The notes beneath the pieces are model-generated. The model saw nothing but the letters and a program-made list of their open reading frames with translations. It searched no databases and was not told the origin of the DNA. DNA of 64,000 nucleotides. Source: Salinactinospora qingdaonensis. Lineage in GTDB: Bacteria > Actinomycetota > Actinomycetes > Streptosporangiales > Streptosporangiaceae. Below are positions 44,960 through 54,424 of this stretch, one piece after another. Position 1 is the first letter of the stretch. Each line of letters begins with the position of its first letter. The DNA is taken from positions 91,328 through 155,327 of the forward strand of contig NZ_BAABDD010000012.1 in assembly GCF_039539445.1 (NCBI RefSeq), given 5' to 3'. The translations under genes were made by a program, and so were the position numbers.

Positions 44960-46165
44960 ATGACACACGCGGACAGCGCCCAGCTCGGGATCGGCATGAT
45001 CGGCTACGCCTTCATGGGAATGGCGCATTCCCAGGGATGGCGCAACGCCAAGAGCTTCTTCGATCCCAAACTCGAACCGCGGTTGGTCGCGCTCAGCGGG
45101 CGCGACCGCGCCAAGGCCGAGGACACGGCCCGACGGTTCGACTGGCAGCACGTGGAAACCGACTGGCACGCACTGATCGCCAGGGACGACGTCGATCTCG
45201 TCGACATCTGCACGCCAGGCGACACCCACGCCGAGATCGCCATCGCCGCGCTCGCGGCGGGCAAGCACGTGTTGTGCGAAAAGCCGCTCGCCAACTCGGT
45301 CGCCGAAGCCGAGCGCATGGCCGAGGCCGCCGAGCGGGCGCGGGCCGACGGCGTTCAGACGATGGTCGGCTTCACCTACCGCCGGGTGCCCGCGCTCGCG
45401 CTGGCGCGGCGACTGGTGCGGAGCGGCCGGATCGGCCGGCTGCGCCACGTCAGGGCCCAATACCTACAAGACTGGCTCACCGACCCGGGGGCGCCGTACT
45501 CCTGGCGGCTGGACGCGCAGCGGGCGGGTTCCGGCGCGCTGGGCGACATCGGCGCGCACGTGATCGACCTGACCCAGTTCCTCACCGACGAGTACATCAC
45601 CGGGGTCAGCGCCACGATGGACACGTTCGTCGACGAACGCCCGCTGCCGGAGGGCGAGGGAACCGGGCGGGTCACCGTGGACGACGCCGCGGTGTTCCTC
45701 GGCAGGTTCAGCGGCGGCGCGATGGCCACCTTCGAGGCCACTCGCTACGCCACCGGCCGCAAGAACGCCATCCGTATCGAACTGAACGGCACCGAAGGCA
45801 GCCTGGCCTTCGACTTCGAGGACATGAACACGCTGTGGTTCTTCGATTCCTCGACATCGACCGAGACGCAGGGCTTCACCCGGATACTCGCCACCGAGCC
45901 GACGCATCCGTATCTGGGCGCGTGGTGGCCGCCCGGTCACCTGCTCGGCTACGAGCACGGCTTCTCCCACCAGGCAGTCGACCTGCTCACCGCCATCGCC
46001 GACGGTACCGCTGCGGAGCCCACGTTCGCCGAGGGGCTGCGGGTACAGCGGGTGATCGCCGCGGTGCAAGCCAGTGCGGCGGCGGACAGCCGGTGGGTGC
46101 CGGTCGGCGACACGGAAAGCACAGACAGCACAGGCAACGCACATACGACAAGTGAGGTGGCGTGA
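44960..46165 (+). CDS. Gfo/Idh/MocA-family oxidoreductase
   Basis: NAD(P)-dependent sugar or polyol dehydrogenase, 401 residues. The N-terminal Rossmann motif is modified to GMIGYAFMGMAHSQGW, and the family signature EKPLANSVAEAERM with catalytic-type Lys of EKP is present (near residue 101). A C-terminal alpha/beta domain with GDIGAHVIDLTQFL follows. It sits in the sugar operon after the binding protein (34-bp gap) and overlaps the next TIM-barrel gene. It probably oxidises the imported sugar, for example at C3, or the reverse. Confidence 0.92.
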   Translation: MTHADSAQLGIGMIGYAFMGMAHSQGWRNAKSFFDPKLEPRLVALSGRDRAKAEDTARRFDWQHVETDWHALIARDDVDLVDICTPGDTHAEIAIAALAAGKHVLCEKPLANSVAEAERMAEAAERARADGVQTMVGFTYRRVPALALARRLVRSGRIGRLRHVRAQYLQDWLTDPGAPYSWRLDAQRAGSGALGDIGAHVIDLTQFLTDEYITGVSATMDTFVDERPLPEGEGTGRVTVDDAAVFLGRFSGGAMATFEATRYATGRKNAIRIELNGTEGSLAFDFEDMNTLWFFDSSTSTETQGFTRILATEPTHPYLGAWWPPGHLLGYEHGFSHQAVDLLTAIADGTAAEPTFAEGLRVQRVIAAVQASAAADSRWVPVGDTESTDSTGNAHTTSEVA

Positions 46166-47169
46166 TGGGGCGACCAGTGACGCTGTTCACCGGGCAGTGG
46201 GCGGACCTGCCGTTCGAGGAGGTCGCGCGGCTGGCCTCCGAGTGGGGCTACGACGGACTGGAGATCGCCTGCTGGGGCGATCACCTGGACGTCTGGCGCG
46301 CGGTCGAGGACGAGTCGTATCTACAGTCCCGTTTGGACATCCTGGACACCTACGGGCTCGGCGTCTGGGCGATATCCAATCACCTCAAGGGGCAGGCGGT
46401 CTGCGACGACCCGATCGACGCGCGGCACAAGGCGATCCTGCCCGAGCGCATCTGGGGCGACGGCGATCCGGAGGGCGTGCGCCGGCGGGCCGCCGAGGAG
46501 ATCAAGCACACCGCTCGCGCCGCCGCGAAACTCGGCGTGGACACCGTCGTCGGCTTCACCGGCTCGGCGATCTGGAAGTACGTGGCGATGTTCCCACCGG
46601 TGCCCGCCGAGCTGGTCGAGGCCGGGTACCAGGACTTCGCCGACCGTTGGAACCCGATCATGGACGTCTTCGACGAGGAGGGGGTGCGGTTCGCCCTGGA
46701 GGTGCATCCCTCGGAGATCGCCTACGACTACTGGTCCACGGTGCGCGCCCTGGACGCGATCGGGCGCAGGGAGTCGTTCGGGCTGAACTGGGACCCCAGT
46801 CACATGGTGTGGCAAGACATTGACCCGGCCGGGTTCCTGGTCGACTTCGCCGACCGGATCTACCACGTCGACTGCAAGGACACCAAACGCAACACCGGCA
46901 ACGGCCGCAACGGCAGGCTCGGCTCCCACCTGCCGTGGGGTGACCCCCGGCGTGGCTGGGACTTCGTCTCAACCGGACGCGGCGACGTGCCGTGGGAGGC
47001 GTGTTTCCGGGTGCTCAACGCCATCGGCTATGACGGCCCGATCTCGATCGAGTGGGAGGACGCGGGCATGGACCGCCTGCGAGGCGCCCCCGAGTCACTG
47101 CGCTACGTACGCGAGCGGTTGTTCGACCCGCCCGAGGCCGCGTTCGACGCTGCCTTCAGTACTCAATAG
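46165..47169 (+). CDS. Sugar phosphate isomerase/epimerase (AP endonuclease 2 TIM barrel)
   Basis: Xylose-isomerase-like TIM barrel, 334 residues, with metal-ligand candidates Glu in LEIACWGDH, Glu in FALEVHPSE, Asp-His in NWDPSHM, His-Asp in YHVDCKD and Glu in SIEWED. Such enzymes isomerise or epimerise free or oxidised sugars. ATG 46165 has GAGG 7 nt upstream and overlaps the dehydrogenase stop (TGATG). It is expected to act on the product of the upstream dehydrogenase. Confidence 0.9.
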   Translation: MGRPVTLFTGQWADLPFEEVARLASEWGYDGLEIACWGDHLDVWRAVEDESYLQSRLDILDTYGLGVWAISNHLKGQAVCDDPIDARHKAILPERIWGDGDPEGVRRRAAEEIKHTARAAAKLGVDTVVGFTGSAIWKYVAMFPPVPAELVEAGYQDFADRWNPIMDVFDEEGVRFALEVHPSEIAYDYWSTVRALDAIGRRESFGLNWDPSHMVWQDIDPAGFLVDFADRIYHVDCKDTKRNTGNGRNGRLGSHLPWGDPRRGWDFVSTGRGDVPWEACFRVLNAIGYDGPISIEWEDAGMDRLRGAPESLRYVRERLFDPPEAAFDAAFSTQ

Positions 47170-47225
47170 CCCAAATCTACGAGCGGTCCTCACGTATTTA
47201 GGAGCTGGAGGAAGGGGAGGAAGCC

Positions 47226-48185
47226 ATGTGTTATGGATTCGACGGTGAGGGGGCGGTCCGCCGTTCCCTCAGCGAGCGGGGGCTCTCCCGGCGCGGCGCG
47301 CTACGCACCGCGCTGGGTGGCGCCCTCGGCGCCAGCTTGCTCGTCGCGGGTGGCACCGCGCCCGCCGCGCACGCCAAGACAAGGAGCATTGGACGGCGCC
47401 GGGTGCCGCCGGGGCTGATCAGCATGCAGTTGTGGACGGTGCGCTCCGCGCTGTACGGCGATCCCGGCTTCGACGCCACGCTGCGGATGCTCGCCGATCT
47501 CGGCTACCCCAAGGTGGAGCAGGCGCTCGGCTATTTCGGCCGCACCGCCCAGGAATTGCGTGACTTCTACGACAGCATCGGCATCTCGGCGACGTCCAGC
47601 CACGACGGCATCAGCGATTCCGATCAGGCGCTGCACACCAAAATTGACAACGCGCTCACGCTGGGCCAGTCGTACATGGTGGTGCCGTACCTGAACTCCT
47701 CCGACAAGAGCGACTGGCAGCGGTGGGCCGAACGAATGAACCACGAGGCCGAGGCGGCCCGCTCGGCGGGGCTGCGCTACGGCTACCACAACCACGCGCA
47801 CGAGTTCACCATCGACCTCGGCGGTGGCGTCACACCCTGGCAGGTGTTGACGTCTGAACTGGACCCCAAGCTCGTGCACTTCGAGATCGACATTTACTGG
47901 GCGGTGCGCGGCGGAATCGAGAGCGGCGACGGGGCGAGCGACCCCGAGGGCTTCACCATCGACGTGATGCGGCGCGCGCCGCAGCGGGTGCTGCAATACC
48001 ACGTCAAGGACCGTCACGCCCACGACGGTGACATGGCCGACCTGGGCACCGGCCACATCGACTTCGCCCGGATCTTCCGCGCCCACGCGGTGCAGGAGTA
48101 CATCGTCGAGAACGACACGCCTGACGTGAGCGTCCCCCAGACTTCCGAGGTCGGCTACTCCTACCTGCGCCAACTGCGCTACTGA
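47226..48185 (+). CDS. Exported (Tat) xylose-isomerase-like TIM barrel protein
   Basis: TIM-barrel isomerase-like protein of 319 residues. The N terminus starts MCYGFDGEGAVRR and carries a twin-arginine signal, SRRGALRTALGGALGASLLV, ending near AAHAK, so it should be folded inside and exported. The mature domain has metal-ligand candidates in GYHNHAHEF, HFEIDIYW, YHVKDRH and IVENDT. It is the last gene of the operon. Paired cytosolic and exported barrels suggest one acts on an extracellular glycoside or oxidised sugar. Substrate unknown. Confidence 0.88.
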   Translation: MCYGFDGEGAVRRSLSERGLSRRGALRTALGGALGASLLVAGGTAPAAHAKTRSIGRRRVPPGLISMQLWTVRSALYGDPGFDATLRMLADLGYPKVEQALGYFGRTAQELRDFYDSIGISATSSHDGISDSDQALHTKIDNALTLGQSYMVVPYLNSSDKSDWQRWAERMNHEAEAARSAGLRYGYHNHAHEFTIDLGGGVTPWQVLTSELDPKLVHFEIDIYWAVRGGIESGDGASDPEGFTIDVMRRAPQRVLQYHVKDRHAHDGDMADLGTGHIDFARIFRAHAVQEYIVENDTPDVSVPQTSEVGYSYLRQLRY

Positions 48186-48518
48186 CGCCGGCGTCCACGT
48201 ATCCGACGTCATCGTTGGCCGCGCTGAGACCGGTGTCCACGCCATTCGGTTTCATCGCGGGCTGCTGATCCGACCCTGGAGTACCGCCCCGCGGATCAGT
48301 CGGTTCGCTCACCCACCGGACGGGCCCGTCCTTTTACCCAGGCACGCGAGGGCCCCTGAGCATCTGCGCGGCTCCGGCGATCCACACGGCAACCAGAAGG
48401 CTTTCACGTCGCCCAACCACCCTTCCAGGCATGTCGCCTGGAACCACCGTCCAGCCCTCATACCCCCAGATGCCACAAACAGCGCGCTGACCTGCACAGG
48501 CGACTGTTCACAAACACA
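48186..48518. other. Intergenic region after the sugar operon
   Basis: No gene supported in about 330 bp. The + strand G+C falls towards the right as the repeat motif at 48519 and the tRNA fragment are approached. Confidence 0.4.
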
Positions 48519-48540
48519 CGAGCACACATCGAGCACACAC
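48519..48540. repeat. GAGCACAC direct repeat, left copy
   Basis: Tandem CGAGCACACAT-CGAGCACACAC, matching 48759-48780 with two differences. The two copies bracket the tRNA-Lys fragment. Confidence 0.55.
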
Positions 48541-48545
48541 AACAA

Positions 48546-48594
48546 GAAACCCCAGGCCACCAGCCGCACCACACCGGCTGTGACCTGGGGTTTC
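48546..48594 (-). terminator. Hairpin downstream of tRNA fragment
   Basis: GAAACCCCAGG (48546-48556) pairs perfectly with CCTGGGGTTTC (48584-48594), with a secondary CAGCCG/CGGCTG pair inside. It lies 5-10 bp past the 3' end of the tRNA-Lys fragment and probably was the terminator of the original tRNA gene. Confidence 0.7.
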
Positions 48595-48599
48595 ACAGT

Positions 48600-48642
48600 G
48601 GGCCACCAGGGGATCGAACCCTGAACCCGCGGATTAAAAGTC
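48600..48642 (-). tRNA. tRNA-Lys(UUU) 3' half: integration (att) scar
   Basis: On the minus strand the sequence runs from the anticodon loop (GACTTTTAATC, anticodon UUU) through a perfect T arm (CAGGG-TTCGATC-CCCTG) to the acceptor end GTGGCCCA. The DNA before it cannot supply a D arm or a 5' acceptor strand (GGGTTGCGG does not pair). Three of five anticodon-stem pairs also fail. This is the fragment left at one end of an element that integrated into the 3' half of a tRNA gene. It is not an intact tRNA. Confidence 0.75.
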
Positions 48643-48758
48643 GATCCTATGACCTGCCGACTTTCCGCAACCCCTGCTGTTCTCCCCTGCCTTGTCCCCT
48701 CGCCCGTCAGCAGATCTCCCGTCCGCTGTCATCCCCTGCCGCGCCCACCCACAGCCCC

Positions 48759-48780
48759 CGAGCACACGTCGAGCACACGC
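48759..48780. repeat. GAGCACAC direct repeat, right copy
   Basis: Tandem CGAGCACACGT-CGAGCACACGC, the partner of 48519-48540; 240 bp separates the two copies. Confidence 0.55.
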
Positions 48781-48839
48781 GCTTCAACGCTTTCCATGGG
48801 CTAGCGTTGTAAAGAAGTCGCTTCCCTCGCGTAGATGAT

Positions 48840-48970
48840 GCTTCGGAACCTGGAGTGCTCATCGCATCCCCGGGAGGTTCCGAAGCTCAAAACGGACATT
48901 GAGGACTAAAATGCTGCTGACTTGGGTCGCTTCGCCCCGTGGGGCTAGGTATTTTCCCTGCTCAGTCAGC
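48840..48970 (+). promoter_or_regulatory. CRISPR leader 1
   Basis: Begins with a perfect 12-bp inverted repeat (GCTTCGGAACCT 48840-48851, AGGTTCCGAAGC 48875-48886) and continues with an A-rich section containing AAATGCTGCTGACT and CCTGCTCAG just before the first repeat. All these blocks recur in the leader of array 2. It should carry the promoter and the integration signals for new spacers. Confidence 0.75.
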
Positions 48971-50828
48971 GTGGCAGCCACCCTCCGGGGTGGCTGAGGA
49001 TCGCAACGCCGCTGCCGAGTGGCTGCCGCTGGTGGACTACCGCCGTGGCAGCCACCCTCCGGGGTGGCTGAGGATCGCAACTGATGCCCGCCCGCACGAA
49101 GACTGGCCGGACCCCCGAGTGGCAGCCACCCTCCGGGGTGGCTGAGGATCGCAACTACGGTCCCGCGCAGGGCGAGAGCCCCGCGACGCTCGTGGCAGCC
49201 ACCCTCCGGGGTGGCTGAGGATCGCAACTTGCGGGGCGCGGTGATGACGCTGCCCTGCCTCAGGTGGCAGCCACCCTCCGGGGTGGCTGAGGATCGCAAC
49301 GCCATTGCCAGCGGCACCGAGCTGACTCTGTCCACCGTGGCAGCCACCCTCCGGGGTGGCTGAGGATCGCAACATGAACTGACCGACACCGTGGTGGAGC
49401 ACTGTCCGCGTGGCAGCCACCCTCCGGGGTGGCTGAGGATCGCAACCATGGCCAGTGGTGTCGAACTGGGGCTGCACCGTGGCGTGGCAGCCACCCTCCG
49501 GGGTGGCTGAGGATCGCAACGTCGCGGCACACGCCGGTGCGCAGCGACATGGCCTCGTGGCAGCCACCCTCCGGGGTGGCTGAGGATCGCAACCCACGTG
49601 GTGGCCCACACCAGCTCGTATCCGAGGGGGTGGCAGCCACCCTCCGGGGTGGCTGAGGATCGCAACGTGACCGAGCAGGACGCCAGCGATCGGGCGACGC
49701 TGCTGTGGCAGCCACCCTCCGGGGTGGCTGAGGATCGCAACAAGCGGCTCCGTGTGGTCGATCTCGACCGGCCCGGCGGTGGCAGCCACCCTCCGGGGTG
49801 GCTGAGGATCGCAACGTCGGGGGCGCTCATCGCGTCACCGCCGTGGCCTGGTGGCAGCCACCCTCCGGGGTGGCTGAGGATCGCAACTGTGTGTGGTGCG
49901 GCGGCCCGGTCCAGCCGGGGGAGGTGGCAGCCACCCTCCGGGGTGGCTGAGGATCGCAACCGCACATAAAAATGCTGGGGGGTGAGGGGCTGCACGTGGC
50001 AGCCACCCTCCGGGGTGGCTGAGGATCGCAACCCTCGACTAGCAGCAGCACCCCCACACACGGTACGTGGCAGCCACCCTCCGGGGTGGCTGAGGATCGC
50101 AACGCGGCCGGGGGCGGAGCGTGCCGACCGATATAGCAGTGGCAGCCACCCTCCGGGGTGGCTGAGGATCGCAACGTCGGCGGCGCCTCTCTCACGAGAT
50201 CAAACGCCGCGTGGCAGCCACCCTCCGGGGTGGCTGAGGATCGCAACGTCGGCGGCGCCTCTCTCACGAGATCAAACGCCGCGTGGCAGCCACCCTCCGG
50301 GGTGGCTGAGGATCGCAACGAGGTCGAAGGCGAGCAGCCGCTGCTCGCTCCACGCGTGGCAGCCACCCTCCGGGGTGGCTGAGGATCGCAACACCGCTCA
50401 GGCCCAGGAGCAGATCACCCACGCCGAGTGGCAGCCACCCTCCGGGGTGGCTGAGGATCGCAACGACTACCCGGAGGACTACGACCGGCATCCGGCGACG
50501 GTGGCAGCCACCCTCCGGGGTGGCTGAGGATCGCAACGATTGGGAGTGCTCGTGCGGCGTGGGGGACTGGCGCGGTGGCAGCCACCCTCCGGGGTGGCTG
50601 AGGATCGCAACGGCGAAGGCGGCCGCATTGGCGCAGCTGTCCACCGGTGGCAGCCACCCTCCGGGGTGGCTGAGGATCGCAACGAGAACCGAATACCGCA
50701 AAGCCGCAGGTCAGGGCGGTGGCAGCCACCCTCCGGGGTGGCTGAGGATCGCAACAGCCAGGCCACCGGGGAGCGTTCCCCTGCCGTAGTAGTGGCAGCC
50801 ACCCTTCGGGGCGGCTGAGGATCGTAAC
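48971..50828 (+). CRISPR. CRISPR array 1, type I-C, 26 repeats
   Basis: Twenty-six 37-bp repeats and 25 spacers of 34-38 bp. Each repeat starts GTGGCAGCCACCCTCCGG and ends GTGGCTGAGGATCGCAAC, with a GCCACC/GGTGGC stem that would form the crRNA hairpin. The first 25 are identical; the last (50792-50828) has three substitutions (CTTCGGGGC and CGTAAC), marking the old, trailer end. With the leader on the left, transcription and spacer acquisition run rightward, towards cas3. Spacers 17 and 18 (50176-50210, 50248-50282) are identical. Confidence 0.98.
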
Positions 50829-51497
50829 GCCGTGGAGGATCTGGAGAACCGTTTGAAGGCGGTGGTGACTGCTTTCCGGGATAGTTGACGGCTATTGCGT
50901 CGGCTCCGTCGATTCGCTATCGACGGAGCCGAGTGTGGTGAGCGCGCTCTATCGAGATTATTTTGCCATCTGCGCGCTTGTTGTATATTTGTCCTTTTTG
51001 TGGATTCTAGGGGTGTTTGGCCCTCTCGGTGTGAGGATGTGCTCGGATTTGGTGGCGAGTTGCAAGGGCTGCAGCTGTCCCTGCTAACACCAGACCGGAA
51101 ACGGCCATGAGAAGGCGTCGCCGGCACTGCTGGCGCTGCCGACGCCGCAGAGCACGCTCGCTCAATGCCATGGCTCTCCCTTCTGTAAGAACTTCGGGCG
51201 CGAGAGTGGCTCAGGATGTACGCTACAGGAGCCGAGCCTTTGGCAATGGCGCTCACAGGAATTAGAGGTTCGGCGTGTGTGGCGTCGACTGCTTGGCAGC
51301 CGACGGGGATCGGAATCTGTGCGCGCCTTTGCTTGGCGGCCTGCGTGTGTGTGGGGGCGGACTATAGCGGTTCGCCCCCACGTTCGTTGCTTTTTCTGGG
51401 AGTTGGCCGTAGGTGGTCGTTCTTCGTTGTTTGCCGGTGGTTTGTCGTAGGTCCGTCCTAGCTTCGGACCTGCTTGAGTAATGCGAAGGGGGCCTCG
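50829..51497. other. Region between array 1 and cas3
   Basis: Starts with a short coding-like relic (EDLENRLKAVVTAFRDS then stop, to about 50888). A 13-bp perfect stem (50901-50913 with 50919-50931, loop TCGCT) should terminate the array transcript. The rest is lower in G+C, with no gene, and must contain the cas promoter. A hairpin AGGTCCG/CGGACCT (51450-51456, 51466-51472) sits directly before TTG 51474. Confidence 0.55.
50901..50931 (+). terminator. Terminator after CRISPR array 1
   Basis: Perfect 13-bp stem CGGCTCCGTCGAT / ATCGACGGAGCCG with a 5-nt loop, 72 bp after the last repeat. Confidence 0.7.
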
Positions 51498-53738
51498 GTG
51501 GAGTGTGGGCTGTTCGCCCATAGTCCGGACGATTCCGGGCGAAATTGGCATTTGTTATCAGACCATCTGCGGGGAACAGGGGATCTGGCTGCGGAGTTCG
51601 CTGTGCCCTTCGGTGGCGGAGAGGTGGCGCGCTTTCTTGGGCTAACTCATGACCTGGGGAAGGGAAAACCGTCGTGGCAAGAGGCGCTGCGGCAGGTCAG
51701 TGGATCGGACCGCCCGGTTGGCGTGCCGCATAAGGACGAGGGGACGTGGTGGGCGTCCCAGCAGGTGGGGGTGTGGGCCTCGGTGGTGTTGGGTCACCAC
51801 GGTGGGCTGCCCGACCGGGAGGCGCTGCGGGAGTTGCTGGAGAAGGCGACGACGGAGCGGCTGGCGGAGTTTCGGGCCACGTTGGAGCGGGTCGCAGCTG
51901 TTGTGCCGGAGATACGTCCCGCAGAGCGCCCCCAGCTTCCGGGGTGGCTCTCGCCTAAGGACTGGCAGAGCTGTGACGTGTTCATGCGGCTCTTGTTCAG
52001 CGCGGTCGTGGACGCTGACTTTCTCGACACCGAGCGGCACTTCTCCGGCGCCCGGACGACCTCTCAGCTGGGGCCGGCTGATCTGGTAGAGCGCTTCGAC
52101 GAAGAGCGGGCCAAACTCGTGGCGCAGCGGTCATCGCCATTGGATGGGTTGCGTAGTGAGGTTTATGACTATGCGCTGGCCGCCTCGGCGTTGCCTCCGG
52201 GGATGTTTCGGCTTCCGGCGCCCACCGGTGCGGGCAAGACGCTGGCCATGGCAGGTTTCGGCTTACACCATGCGGCGCGGCACGGGTTGCGGCGGGTGGT
52301 GATGGCGGTGCCGTTCCTGTCGATCACCGAGCAAAACGCCGGGGTGCTGCGGGGCCTCCTCGACGGCGAGGACGACGAGACCCCGTCGGTCCTGGAGCAT
52401 CACAGCGGGATTCGGTTGGAGGCCGAGGACAGCGAGAACGGCGGGCGGTTCGCGTGGTGGCAGCGGCTGGCTGCGGAGAACTGGGATGCGCCGTTCGTGG
52501 TGACCACGATGGTGCGGTTGTTCGAGTCGATATTCGCGCGGCGTCCTTCGGCGATGCGTAAGCTGCACCGGCTCGCCGGGGCGGTGCTGGTGTTGGACGA
52601 GGTGCAGGCGCTGCCGGATCGGTTGCTGTTACCGATCCTGTCGGTGCTGCGCACGTTGACCGAGCATTTCGGGACCACAGTCGTGCTGTCGTCGGCGACG
52701 CAGCCCAGTTACTGGTCGCTGGGGCCGTTCCAGGATCTTGCGGTGCGTGACATCGTGCCCGCTGAGGCTGGGTTGGCGCAGCGGGCACGGCGCGTGCGCT
52801 ACGTCTGGCGGCTGGATCCGCGTCCCACCTGGGAGGAGATCGCTGCCGAGGTAAGTGCTGAGCCTCAAGCGTTGGTGGTGGTCAACACCACCAAGGATGC
52901 GGCTGTGCTCCATCGCCGGCTGAAGCAGGCCGGGGCTCAGGAGTGCGTGCATTTGTCGACGCGGATGACCGCCGAGCATCGCCGCCGCGTCCTCAGCGAT
53001 GTCAAGGAAAGCCTGGGACGGGGCGAGCCCGTGGTTGTGGTCTCGACCCAGTTGGTCGAGGCGGGGGTGGACCTCGACTTCCCGGTGGTGTGGCGGGCGT
53101 GGACGTGCGCTGACTCGGTTCAACAGGCCGCGGGCCGCTGCAACCGCGACGGCCGGCTGGAGCGAGGGCTGGTCGTGGTTTTCGACCCCGAGAAGGGCGG
53201 CCATCCTCGCGACGAGTCCTACAAGGCAGGCCTTGCGGCAACCGAAGCCGTCTTCGGCGACGGACAAGGCGATCCCGAACAGCCTCAGCTTCTGCACACC
53301 TACTACCGGCAGCGTTTCACCAAACAAAACCTTGAACAGCCGATCGGCTCCACCGAAGGCGGACCGGTGCGCCCCAACGGGGCGATGATCCAGCGCTGGC
53401 GCAAAGATCGCGATTTCCCGCGTGTGGCTGCGGGGTTTCGGATGATCGAGGAGAGCTCGCTGTCGGTGGTGGTGCCTGACACCAACTCCGATCGCCGCGA
53501 AGAGGCCGAAAGGCTGATTGCGGAGTTGCAGTACGCGACTCCGAGCCGCCAGCGCATGCTGTTGCGTCAGTTGCAACCGTTCATGGCCGGCATCCCCAAG
53601 CACGAAGCGACGAAGGCCATCACCGAGGGCGACGCCACGTGGCTCCTGGGGGATCTGGTGCTGTGGCGCGGCCCCTATGACGAGCAGCGCGGACTCGAAT
53701 CTGACAACGCCTATACGGAAGAGGATCTTGTGGCGTGA
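51498..53738 (+). CDS. cas3: Cas3 nuclease-helicase, type I-C
   Basis: Single-chain HD nuclease and superfamily 2 helicase that degrades DNA bound by Cascade; 746 residues from GTG 51498. The HD domain has LTHDLGKGKPSWQ (His51-Asp52) and WVLGHHGG-like text. The helicase has Walker A PTGAGKT (about 242), DEVQ in place of DEAD/H (367-370) and SAT in LSSATQPSYW. GTG 51498 is favoured because GAAGGGGG lies 7 nt upstream. TTG 51474 would add eight residues but is preceded by a hairpin. It starts the cas operon and overlaps cas5c as GTGA. Confidence 0.95.
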   Translation: MECGLFAHSPDDSGRNWHLLSDHLRGTGDLAAEFAVPFGGGEVARFLGLTHDLGKGKPSWQEALRQVSGSDRPVGVPHKDEGTWWASQQVGVWASVVLGHHGGLPDREALRELLEKATTERLAEFRATLERVAAVVPEIRPAERPQLPGWLSPKDWQSCDVFMRLLFSAVVDADFLDTERHFSGARTTSQLGPADLVERFDEERAKLVAQRSSPLDGLRSEVYDYALAASALPPGMFRLPAPTGAGKTLAMAGFGLHHAARHGLRRVVMAVPFLSITEQNAGVLRGLLDGEDDETPSVLEHHSGIRLEAEDSENGGRFAWWQRLAAENWDAPFVVTTMVRLFESIFARRPSAMRKLHRLAGAVLVLDEVQALPDRLLLPILSVLRTLTEHFGTTVVLSSATQPSYWSLGPFQDLAVRDIVPAEAGLAQRARRVRYVWRLDPRPTWEEIAAEVSAEPQALVVVNTTKDAAVLHRRLKQAGAQECVHLSTRMTAEHRRRVLSDVKESLGRGEPVVVVSTQLVEAGVDLDFPVVWRAWTCADSVQQAAGRCNRDGRLERGLVVVFDPEKGGHPRDESYKAGLAATEAVFGDGQGDPEQPQLLHTYYRQRFTKQNLEQPIGSTEGGPVRPNGAMIQRWRKDRDFPRVAAGFRMIEESSLSVVVPDTNSDRREEAERLIAELQYATPSRQRMLLRQLQPFMAGIPKHEATKAITEGDATWLLGDLVLWRGPYDEQRGLESDNAYTEEDLVA

Positions 53739-54424
53739 CTGACCAATCAGGGGGCTTTGCCCATCCGCCGCTGCTGGTGGAGGTCTCGGGACCGTTCGCG
53801 TGTTTCACCCGACCGGAGCTGAAGACCGAGCGGGTCAGCTATCCGGTGATGACGCCCACCGCGGCCAAGGGGATCTTGGAGTCCATCTACTGGAAACCCG
53901 AGTTCGACTACCGCATCACCCGCATCGAGGTGCTGCGCCCGATCTCCTGGTTCTCCATCCGCCGCAACGAAGGCACCCGCATGGTGACGCCGCAGTGGGT
54001 GAAGAAAGCCCAACACGACCCAACCGAGCGCTACGACATCGAGAACGACCGTGACCAGCGCAGCAGCGTCTGCCTGCGTGACGTGGCCTACCGGATCCAT
54101 GCTCAGGTGCGACTACGTCCCCACGCCCACGGCAACGAGGCGCGCTACCGCGACCAGTTGCGCCGCCGGGTGGATCGCGGCGCGTGCTTCTCACAGCCGT
54201 TTCTCGGCACACGCGAGTTCTCCGCCGACTTCGGCCCCGCCACCGACCAAACCAGAATCTCTGACACCGCCGAGTTGGGGCTGATGCTGCACAGCATCGA
54301 CTACCACGACGACGGCAGCGAAACCTACCGCTGGTTCAAAGCGCACTTGGACAACGGCGCCATGACCATCCCCGAACAAGGACTGGTGGGAGATGTGGAG
54401 CTGGTCGCGATGGGGAGCCGCTGA
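53735..54424 (+). CDS. cas5c: Cas5c (Cas5d) crRNA-processing Cascade subunit
   Basis: RAMP protein of 229 residues that in type I-C replaces Cas6: it cuts the repeat RNA and stays on the 5' handle of the crRNA. The family wording VEVSGPFACFTRPELKTERVSYPVMTPTAAKGILE is distinctive, followed by ITRIEVLRPISWFSIRRNE and the C-terminal PFLGTREF. GTG 53735 overlaps the cas3 stop; its own stop overlaps cas8c. Confidence 0.95.
   Translation: MTDQSGGFAHPPLLVEVSGPFACFTRPELKTERVSYPVMTPTAAKGILESIYWKPEFDYRITRIEVLRPISWFSIRRNEGTRMVTPQWVKKAQHDPTERYDIENDRDQRSSVCLRDVAYRIHAQVRLRPHAHGNEARYRDQLRRRVDRGACFSQPFLGTREFSADFGPATDQTRISDTAELGLMLHSIDYHDDGSETYRWFKAHLDNGAMTIPEQGLVGDVELVAMGSR

Noticed and set aside
48600..48675. 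Intact tRNA-Lys gene
   Set aside because: No 5' acceptor strand or D arm can be formed and the anticodon stem is broken; only the 3' half is tRNA.
48859..50527. Several open frames on both strands across array 1 with a repeated AILSHPGGWLP or SSATPEGGCH peptide
   Set aside because: They are translations of the CRISPR repeat itself, not proteins; the same holds for array 2.
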